NCBI RefSeq assembly: GCF_012927105.1
Contig: NZ_JABBFV010000003.1
Span: 248,001-312,000, forward strand
Source of the DNA: Sphingobium psychrophilum
GTDB lineage: Bacteria; Pseudomonadota; Alphaproteobacteria; Sphingomonadales; Sphingomonadaceae
Reading direction: 5' to 3'
DNA: 64,000 nt
The notes below the pieces were generated by a model. The model worked only from the letters and a program-made list of their open reading frames with translations. It was not told the origin of the DNA and searched no databases. Made by a program: the position numbers and the translations under genes. Of the stretch, positions 16,726 through 26,141 are shown in pieces (position 1 is the first letter of the stretch; each line of letters starts with the position of its first letter).

Positions 16726-17466
16726 ATGAAAAAGCCCAATCGCTCCACTAAGTCCAAGGGCGCCTTCCCGCGCTTCTATGGTCGTCACGCCGTTATAGCG
16801 GCGCTCGCCAACCCCAACCGCATCGTGCGCAAGATATGGGGCACGCGCGAAGCGCTCGGCGCCCTCGATCTGCCGCCAGTGCTGCCGATCGTCTATGCCG
16901 ACGTCGCCGACATGGGCCGGATGGTCCCATCCGACGCGCCGCATCAGGGCATCGTTGCCGAAGTCGAGGCGCTGGACGATGTCTGGCTGGGCGAGATATT
17001 GCTGGAAGGGCAGGACGACAAACGGCCGATCCTGGTGCTGGACCAGGTGACGGACCCGCATAATGTCGGCGCGATCCTGCGCTCCGCCGCCGCGTTCGAC
17101 GCGCTGTGCATCGTCACGCAGGACCGGCATGCCCCGCCAGAATCCGGCGTGCTGGCGCGCGCGGCGTCTGGCGCGCTGGAAAATGTGCCCTGGGTGCGGG
17201 TGGTGAACCTGGCCCGTGCGCTCGAAGAGATTGCCGAAGCGGGTTACTGGCGCATCGGGCTGGATGGCGACGCCGACACCACATTGGGCGAGGCGATCGG
17301 CGAATCGCGCGTCGCGCTGGTGCTGGGGGCGGAGGGCGAAGGGCTGCGCCACAATACGATCGCCCATTGCGACATCATCGCCAAGCTGCCGATCAGTCCG
17401 CGGATGGAGAGCCTGAACGTATCGAACGCTGCGGCGATCGCGCTGTACGCCGCGACGGTTCGCTGA
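16726..17466 (+). CDS. rlmB: 23S rRNA (guanosine-2'-O-)-methyltransferase RlmB-like (SpoU family)
   Basis: 246 aa. An N-terminal RNA-binding domain (FYGRHAVIAALANPNR) precedes the SPOUT methyltransferase domain. That domain carries the three family motifs: motif 1 DPHNVGAILRSA, motif 2 LVLGAEGEGLR, and motif 3 PRMESLNVSNAAAIALY. These form the SAM-binding knot. RlmB methylates G2251 in the peptidyl-transferase P loop of 23S rRNA. Assignment within the TrmH/SpoU family rests on the N-terminal domain and length. Confidence 0.9.
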   Translation: MKKPNRSTKSKGAFPRFYGRHAVIAALANPNRIVRKIWGTREALGALDLPPVLPIVYADVADMGRMVPSDAPHQGIVAEVEALDDVWLGEILLEGQDDKRPILVLDQVTDPHNVGAILRSAAAFDALCIVTQDRHAPPESGVLARAASGALENVPWVRVVNLARALEEIAEAGYWRIGLDGDADTTLGEAIGESRVALVLGAEGEGLRHNTIAHCDIIAKLPISPRMESLNVSNAAAIALYAATVR

Positions 17467-17488
17467 TCCGCCCGGGAAGGAGAGCGCC

Positions 17489-18262
17489 ATGGACCGCCGG
17501 TTTCCTGCCAAGCTGTATCGCACCCTGGGGGCGTTGGCGGGGCTGCTGGCGCTCTCCGCCTGCCTGGTGACGCCGGGGACGTTCGAATCGAGCCTGGACA
17601 TCCGCGCCGACCGCAGCTTCGCTTTCACCTACAAGGGGGAGATATTGGCGTCGGAGATGGGCAAGACCGGCATGACCGGCGGCGCGCCGTCGACAGACGA
17701 TGACAGCGAAGGCGAGACAGAAGCCGCGCCGACGCTGATGCAGATCGCCGCGCGGGACGAGGATTTCAGCGATGCGCTCGCCGATGGTGCAGACAAGGGC
17801 GACGAGGCGCAGATGCAGGCGATCGCCGCCGCGCTGACCAAGGAAAAGGGATTTCGGTCGGCCCGCTATATGGGCAACCGCAAGTTCGAGATCGATTATG
17901 CGATCACGGGCAAGCTGACCCACGCCTTCCTCTTCCCCTTCAACATCGATGCACAGATCATACTGCCCTTCGTCGCGGTGGAGTTGCGCGGGGACGACCG
18001 TGTGCGGGTCAAGGCGCCGGGCTTCGCCAACGGGTTCGACAAGAGCCAGGGACCGGCCGGGATGGGCGGCATGGGGAGCGGAGCAGGGGACGAGGCGGCG
18101 AAGGCGCTGAACGGCCGCTTCACCATGACCACCGATGCGGAGATCATGAGCCAGAATCAGGAAGAGGGCGCGCAAACCACGCCCCAAGGCAAGCGGATCG
18201 TGTGGGCGATATCACCGCTGACCAGCGACGCGCCCGCGGCCACGCTGCGGGTCCAGCCATAA
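17489..18262 (+). CDS. Putative lipoprotein of unknown function
   Basis: 257 aa. The lipobox LLALSAC ends a signal sequence at about residue 25, so it is probably lipid-anchored in the envelope. The mature protein starts LVTPGTFESSLDIRADRSFAFTYKGEI and contains an acidic patch (STDDDSEGETEA) and a Gly/Met-rich segment. I recognise no domain. GGAAGGAGAG precedes the ATG, so it is well translated. It follows rlmB by 22 bp and may share its transcript. Confidence 0.8.
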   Translation: MDRRFPAKLYRTLGALAGLLALSACLVTPGTFESSLDIRADRSFAFTYKGEILASEMGKTGMTGGAPSTDDDSEGETEAAPTLMQIAARDEDFSDALADGADKGDEAQMQAIAAALTKEKGFRSARYMGNRKFEIDYAITGKLTHAFLFPFNIDAQIILPFVAVELRGDDRVRVKAPGFANGFDKSQGPAGMGGMGSGAGDEAAKALNGRFTMTTDAEIMSQNQEEGAQTTPQGKRIVWAISPLTSDAPAATLRVQP

Positions 18263-18264
18263 TG

Positions 18265-18347
18265 GCATAATGGCGTGTTCCCGCGCAGGCGGGAACCCAG
18301 TTCGGACGTTTCGACTGGGTTCCCGCCTGCGCGGGAACACATTATGC
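18265..18347. repeat. REP-like palindrome with 27-bp perfect arms
   Basis: Arms 18275-18301 and 18314-18340 are perfect reverse complements of 27 nt containing GTTCCCGCGCAGGCGGGAAC, with a 12-nt spacer. After a 3-nt bulge (GGC) the pairing resumes as GCATAAT (18265-18271) with ATTATGC (18341-18347). It lies 3' of the lipoprotein gene and before the convergent ferredoxin gene. A diverged single arm is at 56983-57002. Confidence 0.9.
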
Positions 18348-18411
18348 TTGCATCACAGGGCAGGCCTTTGGTGCGACAAGAACTATCGCACCCGCCATGT
18401 TCAAAGACGCA

Positions 18412-18729
18412 TCAGTCTTCCGGCGCGATGGTGACGCGCAGGCCGTCGAGCGAATCGCTCAGCATCACCTGGCAGGACAGGCGGCTGGTTTCGTTGCGAT
18501 GGTCGGAACTGTCGAGCAGGTCGTTTTCGTCCTCGCTCATGGCCGGCAGCGCGTCAGCAAAGGCCGGATCGACATAGACATGGCAGGTCGCGCAGGAGCA
18601 GCAACCGCCGCACAGCGCCAGCAATTCGTCAAAACCGTTGTCGCGGATGATTTCCATCACCGACAGGCCATTATCACCATCGACAGCCTGTTCTTCACCT
18701 GCACGGTTGACCACGATCAATTTCGGCAT
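18412..18729 (-). CDS. [2Fe-2S] ferredoxin, adrenodoxin/bacterial type
   Basis: 105 aa. The cluster ligands follow the vertebrate/bacterial-type pattern C-x5-C-x2-C ([10 protein letters not shown], about 40-49) plus a distal Cys in RLSCQV. This type passes electrons to cytochrome P450s, Rieske oxygenases or Fe-S biogenesis. The motif [17 protein letters not shown] before the first Cys also fits. No redox partner gene is adjacent. Confidence 0.93.
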   Translation of the reverse strand: MPKLIVVNRAGEEQAVDGDNGLSVMEIIRDNGFDELLALCGGCCSCATCHVYVDPAFADALPAMSEDENDLLDSSDHRNETSRLSCQVMLSDSLDGLRVTIAPED

Positions 18730-18805
18730 CTATCCAATCCCCTCGAATTTTCTCCGCCGCTCTGACCCAGAGACGCCGGGAAATCAAGGGCTGGACAGCA
18801 GAGTT

Positions 18806-19423
18806 ATGGTTACGAGTGCGGAACAGTTACGCGCCAGCCTGGACGCCATCGCCCTGTTGGAGCCTGGCTTTGGCACGGCGATCGGCCGGGTGGGCTATCC
18901 CGCCCCGCGGGTGCGGGCACCCGGATACGAAACGCTGCTGCGGACCATCGTGGGCCAACAGGTCAGCGTGGCGGCCGCGGCGGCGGTGTGGCGCAAGCTG
19001 GAGGCGGAGCTGGGCGAAGGCTGCGCGCCCGACGCCCTGTTGGCGCGCGACTTCGACGCCTTGCGCGCCTGCGGCCTGTCCCGCCAGAAACAGGGCTATG
19101 CCCGCAGTCTGGCCGAACTGATCCTGTCGGGCACGCTGGACCTGCACGCCCTGCCCGCCGATGACGAGGAAGCGATCGCGCAACTCGTCCGTATTAAAGG
19201 CGTCGGGCGCTGGTCGGCGGAAATCTACCTGTTGTTTGCCGAAGGGCGACCCGACATCTGGCCCGCCGGCGACCTGGCGGTGCAGATCGAGATTGGCCGC
19301 ATCCTGGGCCTGCCCGAACGGCCGAGCGAAAAACTGACCCGTGAGGTCGCCCAAGCCTGGCGCCCGCATCGCGGCGCCGCCGCGATCATGGCCTGGCACC
19401 ATTATAACACCGAGGTATTTTGA
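18806..19423 (+). CDS. DNA-3-methyladenine glycosylase II family (HhH-GPD)
   Basis: 205 aa. The helix-hairpin-helix LVRIKGVGRWSAEIYLL is followed by the catalytic Asp in PAGDLAVQ, as in AlkA and its relatives. IVGQQVS near residue 50 is also typical. It removes alkylated bases and starts base-excision repair. It is shorter than E. coli AlkA, lacking that protein's N-terminal domain, like many alphaproteobacterial members. ATG at 18806 is chosen because the frame further upstream runs through the antisense of the ferredoxin gene. Confidence 0.9.
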   Translation: MVTSAEQLRASLDAIALLEPGFGTAIGRVGYPAPRVRAPGYETLLRTIVGQQVSVAAAAAVWRKLEAELGEGCAPDALLARDFDALRACGLSRQKQGYARSLAELILSGTLDLHALPADDEEAIAQLVRIKGVGRWSAEIYLLFAEGRPDIWPAGDLAVQIEIGRILGLPERPSEKLTREVAQAWRPHRGAAAIMAWHHYNTEVF

Positions 19424-19424
19424 C

Positions 19425-19655
19425 ATGACTCTCCCCCCCAATCTCCCTCATGCCCGCTACATCGTCCTTCAGCATGAAGGCGTGTGGAAGATCAATCTGG
19501 ACAACAAATATTACGGCCCCTTCCCGACCCAGGCGCTGGCCGTGGACAGTGCCACCGGCACGGCCCGGCAGGCGAGCGAGGCGGGCTATCCCGCGTCGGT
19601 GCTGCTGATGCAGGGGACGCAGTTCGAAACTTTGTGGACCAGCGTTACGGATTGA
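19425..19655 (+). CDS. Small protein of unknown function
   Basis: 76 aa, starting one base after the glycosylase stop (TGACATG), so translationally coupled. It reads like a compact beta-rich fold: RYIVLQHEGVWKINLDNKYYGPFPTQALAVDSA, with a Gly-Pro-Phe turn and a helix. This resembles DUF2188-type small proteins, but I cannot confirm the family. The pairing with a repair enzyme may be incidental. Confidence 0.75.
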   Translation: MTLPPNLPHARYIVLQHEGVWKINLDNKYYGPFPTQALAVDSATGTARQASEAGYPASVLLMQGTQFETLWTSVTD

Positions 19656-19763
19656 GTTTTTGGCTGACCTGTTCTTTGGGTCAGATAGCCGCGTCTTTTG
19701 CACCGCAACGGAACCAAGCGGCGGTCAGGGACTTTATTGGCTCCAAGTCTAACGGGTCAGGTC

Positions 19764-20198
19764 ATGAGCAAGAAGGTTCTGATAGTCGAGGACGAGATTT
19801 TCGTCGCACTGGAGATCGAGCAGATCGTGGAGGACGCCGGATTCCAGGTCGGGGCGATTGCCGCCGACCGGGAAGGTGCCCTAGCCTGCGCGCAAGACTG
19901 CGATATCGCTTTGGTCGATCTTAACTTGCGCGACGGCCCGACCGGGCCGCAGATCGGCATGGAACTGGCGACGCGCCATGGCATCCGCGTGATCTATGTC
20001 ACCGCAAACCCGTCCCAAATCGGCGCGGCGTCAGTGGCGGCGCTGGGCGTCATCACCAAGCCGTTCCGCGCGCAAAGCATCAGCGCCACGCTACAGCTGG
20101 CGGCCGCCGAGCAACCCGACCTGACTGCTGCTGAAATTGTCGGCTTTACGCCGTTTCCGCCGCCCGGCTCATGGAACGGGATGGAATCCAGAGGCTGA
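19764..20198 (+). CDS. Single-domain response regulator
   Basis: 144 aa, essentially a receiver domain. It has the acidic pair ED in LIVEDEIFVALE, phospho-acceptor Asp in ALVDLNLRDG, and conserved Lys in VITKPF. There is no output domain; the last 25 residues are Pro-rich. FVALEIEQIVEDAGF is typical of receivers that partner HWE kinases. The 3' end overlaps the convergent HWE kinase gene by 53 bp, which suggests the two form a pair. ATG at 19764 opens the receiver fold. Confidence 0.92.
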   Translation: MSKKVLIVEDEIFVALEIEQIVEDAGFQVGAIAADREGALACAQDCDIALVDLNLRDGPTGPQIGMELATRHGIRVIYVTANPSQIGAASVAALGVITKPFRAQSISATLQLAAAEQPDLTAAEIVGFTPFPPPGSWNGMESRG

Positions 20199-21672
20199 GA
20201 CGCAGGCCGTCCGGCCGCCAGTCCCGCTCGATCCGCCCACCCAATTGCCGTTCGACGCTGAGCGTCATCAATCGGCTGCCGAAACCATCGACGCGGCCAG
20301 GCGCGACCGGCGGACCGCCTTCTTCCCGCCAGTCGATGCGCACGTCGCCCCCTTCAACCGACACATGCAGATGCACCATGCCGTCGGCCACCGACAGCGC
20401 GCCATATTTGGCCGTGTTGGTCGCCAGTTCGTGGAATAGCAGCGCCAGCGGCGTCGCCGAGCGATCATCGATTGCCGGATCATTGCCCGACAATGCAATG
20501 CGCGATCCCGCCGCGCCGCGATAGGGCGCGAAAATCTGGTCGAGTATGCCCCACAGGCTGCCCTGCCCCCCGCCCGCCTGCGGCGCGGATTCGGCACTGT
20601 GCGGCCGCACGAAGTCATGGGCACGGCCAAGCGCCAGGATGCGGTCACGCAGATCGTCGGCCACATCGGCAATTTCAGGATGCTGCCGCGCCGACAGGCC
20701 GATCAGGCCCGCAATCACCGAAAATATATTCTTGATGCGGTGCGACAGTTCATGCGCGATCATCTCGCGCTCTTCCATCATCAGCTTTTGTTCGTGGATT
20801 TCGGTACAGGTGCCGATCCAGCGTATGATCGTGCCGGCACCATCGCGGATCGGCAGCGCCCGGCCCAGCGTCCAGCGATAGTCGCCGCTATGATGCCGCA
20901 GCCGATATTCGATCTCATAAGGTTCGCCCGTCGCCAGGCTGTGGCGCCAGCGCGACCGGGCACGGTCCTGGTCATCGGGATGAAACATGCCGTTCCAGCC
21001 TTCACCATCGGTCGATCCGGCCGGTACGCCGGTATAGTCATACCAGCGGGCGTTATAATAATCATGATAGCCGTCGGGCAGCGTCGACCAGACCATCTGC
21101 GGCATCGCATCCGACAGGGTCCGAAACATGCGGTCGCTTTCGGCGACGGCGGCGGCATCCATCCGCTGCCGCAGGATCATGTCGCGGTCGCGGCGGCGTC
21201 CTTCCAACTCCACCATCACCTGTCGGGCGAGCAGGGTGAGGCCCTGCCGCTGCAACGGCGTCAGGTCGGCGCGCGAGACGGTGTCGATCACGCAGAGCGC
21301 GCCCAGGGGTTCGCCATTCGCCCCTATCAGGGGCGCGCCGGCGTAGAAGCGGATATGCGGCGGGCCGGTGACCAGCCCATTGTCGGCGAAGCGGGGATCG
21401 CGGGTGGCGTCAGGGACGAGGAAGATGTCCCCGCCCAGCATCGCCAGCGCGCAGAACGAAACATCGCGCGGCGTTTCCTCCGCATCGATGCCGACGCGGG
21501 ACAGGAAGAATTGCCGCACATCTTCAACGATACTGACCAGCGCGATCGGCGCGCCGCATAGTTGCGCTGCGAAACCTGTGATTTCGTCCAGGTTACGAAA
21601 GCCGCCGGCGTCCAGATCGTAGAGCGACAGCAAAGCCGCTCGATCCGTCGCCAGTCCGTGCGCCTCAGCCAT
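20146..21672 (-). CDS. HWE-family sensor histidine kinase with GAF and PAS domains
   Basis: 508 aa and no membrane helix, so cytoplasmic. A GAF domain (about 20-165, ending LGALCVIDT) is followed by a PAS domain (about 185-300, [11 protein letters not shown] and [13 protein letters not shown]). Then comes an HWE kinase core: H-box [14 protein letters not shown]-box [16 protein letters not shown], and a degenerate glycine-rich end [19 protein letters not shown] kinases in Alphaproteobacteria often sense light, redox or general stress. The start ATG overlaps the murA stop (ATGGCTGA), so translation is coupled to murA. The 3' end overlaps the receiver gene. Confidence 0.92.
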   Translation of the reverse strand: MAEAHGLATDRAALLSLYDLDAGGFRNLDEITGFAAQLCGAPIALVSIVEDVRQFFLSRVGIDAEETPRDVSFCALAMLGGDIFLVPDATRDPRFADNGLVTGPPHIRFYAGAPLIGANGEPLGALCVIDTVSRADLTPLQRQGLTLLARQVMVELEGRRRDRDMILRQRMDAAAVAESDRMFRTLSDAMPQMVWSTLPDGYHDYYNARWYDYTGVPAGSTDGEGWNGMFHPDDQDRARSRWRHSLATGEPYEIEYRLRHHSGDYRWTLGRALPIRDGAGTIIRWIGTCTEIHEQKLMMEEREMIAHELSHRIKNIFSVIAGLIGLSARQHPEIADVADDLRDRILALGRAHDFVRPHSAESAPQAGGGQGSLWGILDQIFAPYRGAAGSRIALSGNDPAIDDRSATPLALLFHELATNTAKYGALSVADGMVHLHVSVEGGDVRIDWREEGGPPVAPGRVDGFGSRLMTLSVERQLGGRIERDWRPDGLRLSLWIPSRSMSRAAETA

Positions 21673-22948
21673 CGCTGACCCGCTCGATATCGGCACCAAC
21701 GGCCGACAGCTTTTCCTCCAGCCGCTCATAGCCGCGATCGAGATGATAGACGCGCTGCACCTGGGTTTCCCCTTCGGCGGCAAGACCCGCGAGGATGAGG
21801 CTCATCGAGGCGCGCAGGTCGGTCGCCATTACCGGCGCGCCGACCAGCTTGTCGACGCCGCGGACGACGGCGGTACGGCCGTTGACGGCGATGTCCGCCC
21901 CCATGCGCGCCAGTTCGGGGACGTGCATGTAGCGATTTTCGAAGATGGTTTCGGTCAGGACCGACGCGCCGTCCGCCTTGGTCAGCATCGCCATGAACTG
22001 CGCCTGCATGTCCGTCGGGAAGGCCGGGAAGGGCGCGGTCGACAAGGTCAGGGGCTTGAGCTTGCCATCCGACGATATGCGGATGCCGTCCTTGTGCGGA
22101 TCGACCTGAACGCCCGCGTCGCGCAGCGCGGCCAGGATGGCGTGCATGTCGTCGGCATTGGCGCCGATCAGGTCGACCGACCCGCCGGTGATGGCGGCGG
22201 CGCAGGCATAGCTGCCCGCTTCGATCCGGTCGGGCATGACGCTGTAGGTTGCGCCGTGCAGCCGTTCGCGCCCGTGGATGATAAGCTTGTCGGTGCCGAT
22301 GCCCTCAATATCCGCGCCCATGGCGACCAGCAGATTGCAGAGATCGACGATTTCCGGCTCGCGCGCGGCGTTTTCGAGGATGCAGGTGCCCTTGGCGAGC
22401 GACGCCGCCATCACCGCATTTTCGGTGGCGCCGACCGACACAACGGGGAAGGTGAAGATGCCGCCGGGCAGGCCGCCATCCGGCACGCTGGCGCGCACAT
22501 AACCAGCCGTCGTTTCGAGCGTCGCGCCAAAGGCTTCGAGCGCCTTGAGATGCAGGTCGATCGGGCGGTTGCCGATGGCGCAGCCGCCGGGCAGCGACAC
22601 GCGGGCTTCACCGGCGCGGGCCAGCAACGGGCCGAGCACCAGGATCGACGCACGCATCTTGCGCACGATGTCATAGGGCGCTTCGGTCGAGGTGACGCGG
22701 CCCGCGCGCATGGTCAGGACGCGGCCGAAATCCTCCGGCCGGGCGCCTTCGATCATGGTCGACACGCCCAGTTGGTTCAGCAGATGGCCGAAACTGTCGA
22801 CGTCGGCCAGCCGCGGCAGGTTGCGGAGCGTCACCGGCTCGTCGGTCAGCAGCGCGCAGGGCAGCAGCGTCAGGGCGGCGTTCTTTGCGCCGGAGATGGG
22901 GAGGCGGCCGTTGAGCATATTGCCGCCGCGGATGTGAATACGGTCCAT
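21665..22948 (-). CDS. murA: UDP-N-acetylglucosamine 1-carboxyvinyltransferase
   Basis: 427 aa, full length. It catalyses the first committed step of peptidoglycan synthesis, transferring enolpyruvate from PEP to UDP-GlcNAc in the cytoplasm. The N-terminus [21 protein letters not shown] holds the conserved Lys/Asn. The catalytic loop is [16 protein letters not shown] with Cys123 (E. coli Cys115), so it is the fosfomycin-sensitive type. ATG at 22948 begins the family N-terminus. Confidence 0.98.
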   Translation of the reverse strand: MDRIHIRGGNMLNGRLPISGAKNAALTLLPCALLTDEPVTLRNLPRLADVDSFGHLLNQLGVSTMIEGARPEDFGRVLTMRAGRVTSTEAPYDIVRKMRASILVLGPLLARAGEARVSLPGGCAIGNRPIDLHLKALEAFGATLETTAGYVRASVPDGGLPGGIFTFPVVSVGATENAVMAASLAKGTCILENAAREPEIVDLCNLLVAMGADIEGIGTDKLIIHGRERLHGATYSVMPDRIEAGSYACAAAITGGSVDLIGANADDMHAILAALRDAGVQVDPHKDGIRISSDGKLKPLTLSTAPFPAFPTDMQAQFMAMLTKADGASVLTETIFENRYMHVPELARMGADIAVNGRTAVVRGVDKLVGAPVMATDLRASMSLILAGLAAEGETQVQRVYHLDRGYERLEEKLSAVGADIERVSDG

Positions 22949-23157
22949 TGGACAGGGTTCATAGCGCCTCCAGCGCGCCGTGCAAGGCAGCTGACCGCCA
23001 TTCGTGATGGTTAATCCGGCCGGACGGCAAACATCGGCAACATAATTGCAAAGCGGGCGGCAGGCTTGATCGAGTTTAGTGCGCATCCTGAAAATGCAGC
23101 CAAAAGGCGCATGGGGCGTTCTGCCATCGTAACGACAATTGGAAAAAGGTGTATTGG

Positions 23158-23889
23158 GTGGCTACAAGCTGTTTCGCGGAAAGGCTGGCAAAACAGGTGC
23201 CCCTGTCCGACGCGGAAAAGAAGGCATTGATCCGGCTTGAGGAAAATCCTCGCAAGATCAAGCGCGGCGGGATGATCCAGCGGGTCAATGACACGGTGAC
23301 GGAATTGTTCGTGCTACGCGAAGGCCGGGTGATGAGCTTCGTCATCCTGCCCGACGGCAGTCGTCAGATCCTGCGCGTCTATTTCCCCGGCGATTTCATC
23401 GGATCGGCCAGCACCATCTATAGCAAGGCGCCCGAATCGCTGGTCGCCCTGTCGGACGTGGTCGTGTGCCCGTTCGACAAACAGGCGCTGCGCCGGCTGC
23501 TGGAGGAATCGCCGCGGGTCGCGGCGTTGCTGTTCCTGTTGTCCAACGCCGAACGGGTGGCGATGACCGACCGGCTGGCCGCCCTGGGCCGCACATCGGC
23601 CAAGGCGCGCGTCGCCGCTTTCCTGCTCGACATGTTCGACCGGCTGCGTGTCACCGACGACAGCATCGTCGACAGTTTCGACCTGAAGCTGACGCAGGAG
23701 GAGATTGGCGATTCCATCGGCCTGACGTCCGTCCATGTGAACCGGATGATCCGGCAGATGGAGCAGGAAGGCCTGATCAGCCGTTCCAACGGGCGCATCA
23801 TCCTGAACGATGTGGCGCGGCTGGAGGAGGTTGGCCATTATACCAATCGCATGAAGGACATGGATCTGGACTGGTTGCCGGTCAGCTGA
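23158..23889 (+). CDS. Crp/Fnr-family transcriptional regulator
   Basis: 243 aa. An N-terminal cyclic-nucleotide-binding-like beta barrel (about 30-130, [13 protein letters not shown]) precedes a long dimerisation helix and a Crp-type winged helix ([25 protein letters not shown]). There is no N-terminal cysteine cluster, so it is not a classical Fe-S FNR. GTG at 23158 is preferred because AAAAAGG lies 8 bp upstream; GTG at 23149 is also in frame. It is divergent from murA across 209 bp. Ligand and targets unknown. Confidence 0.9.
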   Translation: MATSCFAERLAKQVPLSDAEKKALIRLEENPRKIKRGGMIQRVNDTVTELFVLREGRVMSFVILPDGSRQILRVYFPGDFIGSASTIYSKAPESLVALSDVVVCPFDKQALRRLLEESPRVAALLFLLSNAERVAMTDRLAALGRTSAKARVAAFLLDMFDRLRVTDDSIVDSFDLKLTQEEIGDSIGLTSVHVNRMIRQMEQEGLISRSNGRIILNDVARLEEVGHYTNRMKDMDLDWLPVS

Positions 23890-23890
23890 G

Positions 23891-24160
23891 CTATTTGCCG
23901 CCCTTGCGATCGGGCGCGAAGCAGCGATCGCAGCGACGCCAACAGGTGACGCCGGGCATTGCCATCGCCGGACGCAGGTCGCGTTCGGGATACAGGCCGG
24001 CCAGGATCGCGGGCGATACGCCTTCGGGCGCAGCGCGATTATGGCACATCAGGCAGTTGCGGACATATTTGGCGCGGGTGAGCGCCGAATGATCCTCCTG
24101 CGCGAAGGCCGCGCCTGGCAGCAGGAGCAGGAGCGCCGCCAGCGCCGCGCGCGCCCTCAC
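23891..24160 (-). CDS. Small exported CxxCH protein
   Basis: 89 aa. A signal peptide (1-20, ending GAAFA) is followed by one heme-c-type motif CLMCH (36-40). A cluster CWRRCDRC near the C-terminus is not typical of cytochromes c. The GTG start overlaps the HNH gene stop as GTGA, so translation is coupled. There is no clear distal Met heme ligand in a cytochrome context (AMAMPG is a candidate). It may be a small c-type cytochrome or a cysteine-rich metal protein. Confidence 0.75.
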   Translation of the reverse strand: MRARAALAALLLLLPGAAFAQEDHSALTRAKYVRNCLMCHNRAAPEGVSPAILAGLYPERDLRPAMAMPGVTCWRRCDRCFAPDRKGGK

Positions 24161-24723
24161 GCCATTAGCTCGACATCCCAATAGAGCCAGTCATGCCAGC
24201 TTTCGTGGAGATAGCCCGGCGGGAAGGCACGGCCATGTTCCTGCAAATGCCAGCTGGTCGGGCGGATCGGTTCGACATGCAGGCGCATCCCCGCCTGCTT
24301 GGGCGTGCGCCCGCCCTTTTTGAGGTTGCAGGGCGAACAGGCGGTGGCGACATTTTCCCAGGTAGTGCGCCCGCCTGCGCGGCGCGGGACGACATGGTCG
24401 AAAGTCAGGTCGTTCGTCGTCCCGCAATATTGGCAGGAGAATTTGTCGCGCAGGAACAGGTTGAACCGGGTGAAGGCGGGATGTTCGGACGGGCGCACAT
24501 ATTGTTTGAGCGCGATCACCGACGGGATCTTCATATCCAGGCTGGGGCTGTGGACCTGCCGTTCATAGCTGGCGATGATGTCCACCCGGTCCAGAAACAC
24601 CGCCTTGATCGCGGTCTGCCAAGGCCAGAGGCTCAAGGGATAATAGCTAAGCGGCGTGTAATCGGCATTGAGAACAAGCGCCGGGCAGTTTTCCGGATGC
24701 CGTATAAGGTCGGGATGGTACAT
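24157..24723 (-). CDS. HNH endonuclease domain protein
   Basis: 188 aa. The C-terminal half has FSCQYCGTTNDLTFDHVVPRR, then TWENVATACSPCN, the standard HNH fold with two CxxC zinc knuckles and catalytic His. The N-terminal part (LNADYTPLSYYPLSLWPWQTAIKAVFLDRV) is typical of a conserved proteobacterial and cyanobacterial HNH family found outside restriction loci. ATG at 24723 fits the family N-terminus. Coupled to the CxxCH gene. Role unknown. Confidence 0.92.
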   Translation of the reverse strand: MYHPDLIRHPENCPALVLNADYTPLSYYPLSLWPWQTAIKAVFLDRVDIIASYERQVHSPSLDMKIPSVIALKQYVRPSEHPAFTRFNLFLRDKFSCQYCGTTNDLTFDHVVPRRAGGRTTWENVATACSPCNLKKGGRTPKQAGMRLHVEPIRPTSWHLQEHGRAFPPGYLHESWHDWLYWDVELMA

Positions 24724-24818
24724 AGAAACGCTTCTACCCCCTTGCCGACGCCGCTGATCCACCAACAACGTGACATGAGCATGACAGCATTAACGAATAT
24801 CTCTCGTCAAGAGCCTGT

Positions 24819-25721
24819 ATGACTCTATCCGCCGCACTACCGCATATGGTGACCCGCTTCGCCCCCAGCCCCACTGGGTTGCTGCATGTCGGCCATGGCT
24901 GGTCGGCATTGATGGGACATGACATGGCCCGCGCGGCCGGTGGCGCCTTTCGCCTGCGGATCGAGGATATAGACGCCACCCGGAGTCGGCCCGATCATAT
25001 CGCGGGCATCATAGCCGACCTGACCTGGCTGGGCGTAGCATGGGACGGCGATCTCGTCTTCCAGTCGCAGCGGCTGGACGCTTATGAGGCAGCGCTGGAA
25101 AAGTTGCGCGCGCAAGGACTGCTCTATCCCTGTTTCTGCACGCGGGCCGACATCCAGGCCAGCCTGACCGCGCCGCACGGACCGGAGGGACCGGTCTATC
25201 CGGGGACGTGCCGGGGCTTGAGCGAGGTGGACCGTGCGCGGCGGATCGGTGCGGGGGAGGCTCATGCCTGGCGAATCGACATGAGCGAAGCGGTGGCGCG
25301 GGTTGGGGCGTTGACTTGGACAGACCTCCCCTTCCCGCCCGACCTGGATATCCACCGCGACGTAGCGGCCCATCCCCTCGCCCATGGCGACGTCGTGCTG
25401 GCGCGCAAGGATGCACCGGCCAGCTATCATCTGTCCTGCACGCTGGACGATGCGGCGATGGGCGTGACCCATGTGCTGCGCGGCGACGACCTGCGCGGCG
25501 CGACCGACATCCACCGACTGCTCCAGGCGTTGCTCGACCTGCCAAGCCCCGCCTATGTCCATCATCCGCTGCTGGTCGGCCCGGACGGCAAGCGCCTGGC
25601 CAAGCGCAGCGGGTCGATCGCGCTGGCCGACCTACGCGCGCAGGGGATGGCGGCGGACGTGCTGGCGCTACACCTTCGGACAGGGCGCTTTCCCATTGGC
25701 ATCAGTCTCGCAAAGGCCTAG
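24819..25721 (+). CDS. gluQ: Glutamyl-Q tRNA(Asp) synthetase
   Basis: 300 aa, the short GluRS paralogue that attaches glutamate to queuosine at position 34 of tRNA-Asp. The class I motif is FAPSPTGLLHVGHG. The zinc ligands CFC...YPGTC are present (C-x-C...Y-x3-C). The KMSKS-equivalent is RLAKRSGS. The anticodon-binding domain of GluRS is absent, as expected. Start could also be ATG 24846, nine codons on. Confidence 0.95.
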   Translation: MTLSAALPHMVTRFAPSPTGLLHVGHGWSALMGHDMARAAGGAFRLRIEDIDATRSRPDHIAGIIADLTWLGVAWDGDLVFQSQRLDAYEAALEKLRAQGLLYPCFCTRADIQASLTAPHGPEGPVYPGTCRGLSEVDRARRIGAGEAHAWRIDMSEAVARVGALTWTDLPFPPDLDIHRDVAAHPLAHGDVVLARKDAPASYHLSCTLDDAAMGVTHVLRGDDLRGATDIHRLLQALLDLPSPAYVHHPLLVGPDGKRLAKRSGSIALADLRAQGMAADVLALHLRTGRFPIGISLAKA

Positions 25722-25730
25722 CATCGGGCC

Positions 25731-25964
25731 ATGAACACCATCCTCGTCATCGCCCTGATCCTCGCCATGGCCGCGACCCTGTACGCGCTGATCCGGGGCA
25801 TCGTCGCCTTTCTTCAGACCACGAAGGAAGAGCTGAACCTGCCTGAAGGCGTGGTGCGGCCGTCCAGCCTGAAACAGAATAAGATGATGATGAATCGCAT
25901 CCTGTTCCAGGCCGCGGCGATCATCATCGTGGCGATCCTGCTGATGGCCAAGGGGCATGGCTGA
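25731..25964 (+). CDS. HIG1-domain small membrane protein
   Basis: 77 aa with two membrane helices (about 3-28 and 56-73). The sequence QNKMMMNRILFQAAAIIIVAILL fits the HIG1/hypoxia-induced domain family. In Alphaproteobacteria such twin-helix proteins are often near respiratory functions. It follows gluQ by 9 bp and probably shares its transcript. Confidence 0.85.
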   Translation: MNTILVIALILAMAATLYALIRGIVAFLQTTKEELNLPEGVVRPSSLKQNKMMMNRILFQAAAIIIVAILLMAKGHG

Positions 25965-25990
25965 GGCATCAAGACTGCCACAGCACAATA

Positions 25991-26092
25991 GAACCGTTCG
26001 GGCTGAGCCTGTCGAAGCCCCAGCCTTTCTTGAGCAACCCGCCTTTGTTGAACGAGAATAGCCCTTCGACAGGCTCAGGGCGAACGGGGTTC
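25991..26092. repeat. Imperfect inverted repeat, sphingomonad intergenic type
   Basis: Arm 25991-26020 contains CTGAGCCTGTCGAAG and arm 26061-26092 contains CTTCGACAGGCTCAG, both extended by GTTCG/CGAAC. About 26 of 30 positions pair, around a 40-nt centre. Copies of this sequence are common between sphingomonad genes; here it fills the 177-bp gap between the HIG1 gene and the adenosyltransferase gene. I see no gene in that gap. Confidence 0.8.
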
Positions 26093-26141
26093 TAGAGGTA
26101 TCTCGTCCAACATATGTCGCACCGGGGAGTGACAAGACCCT

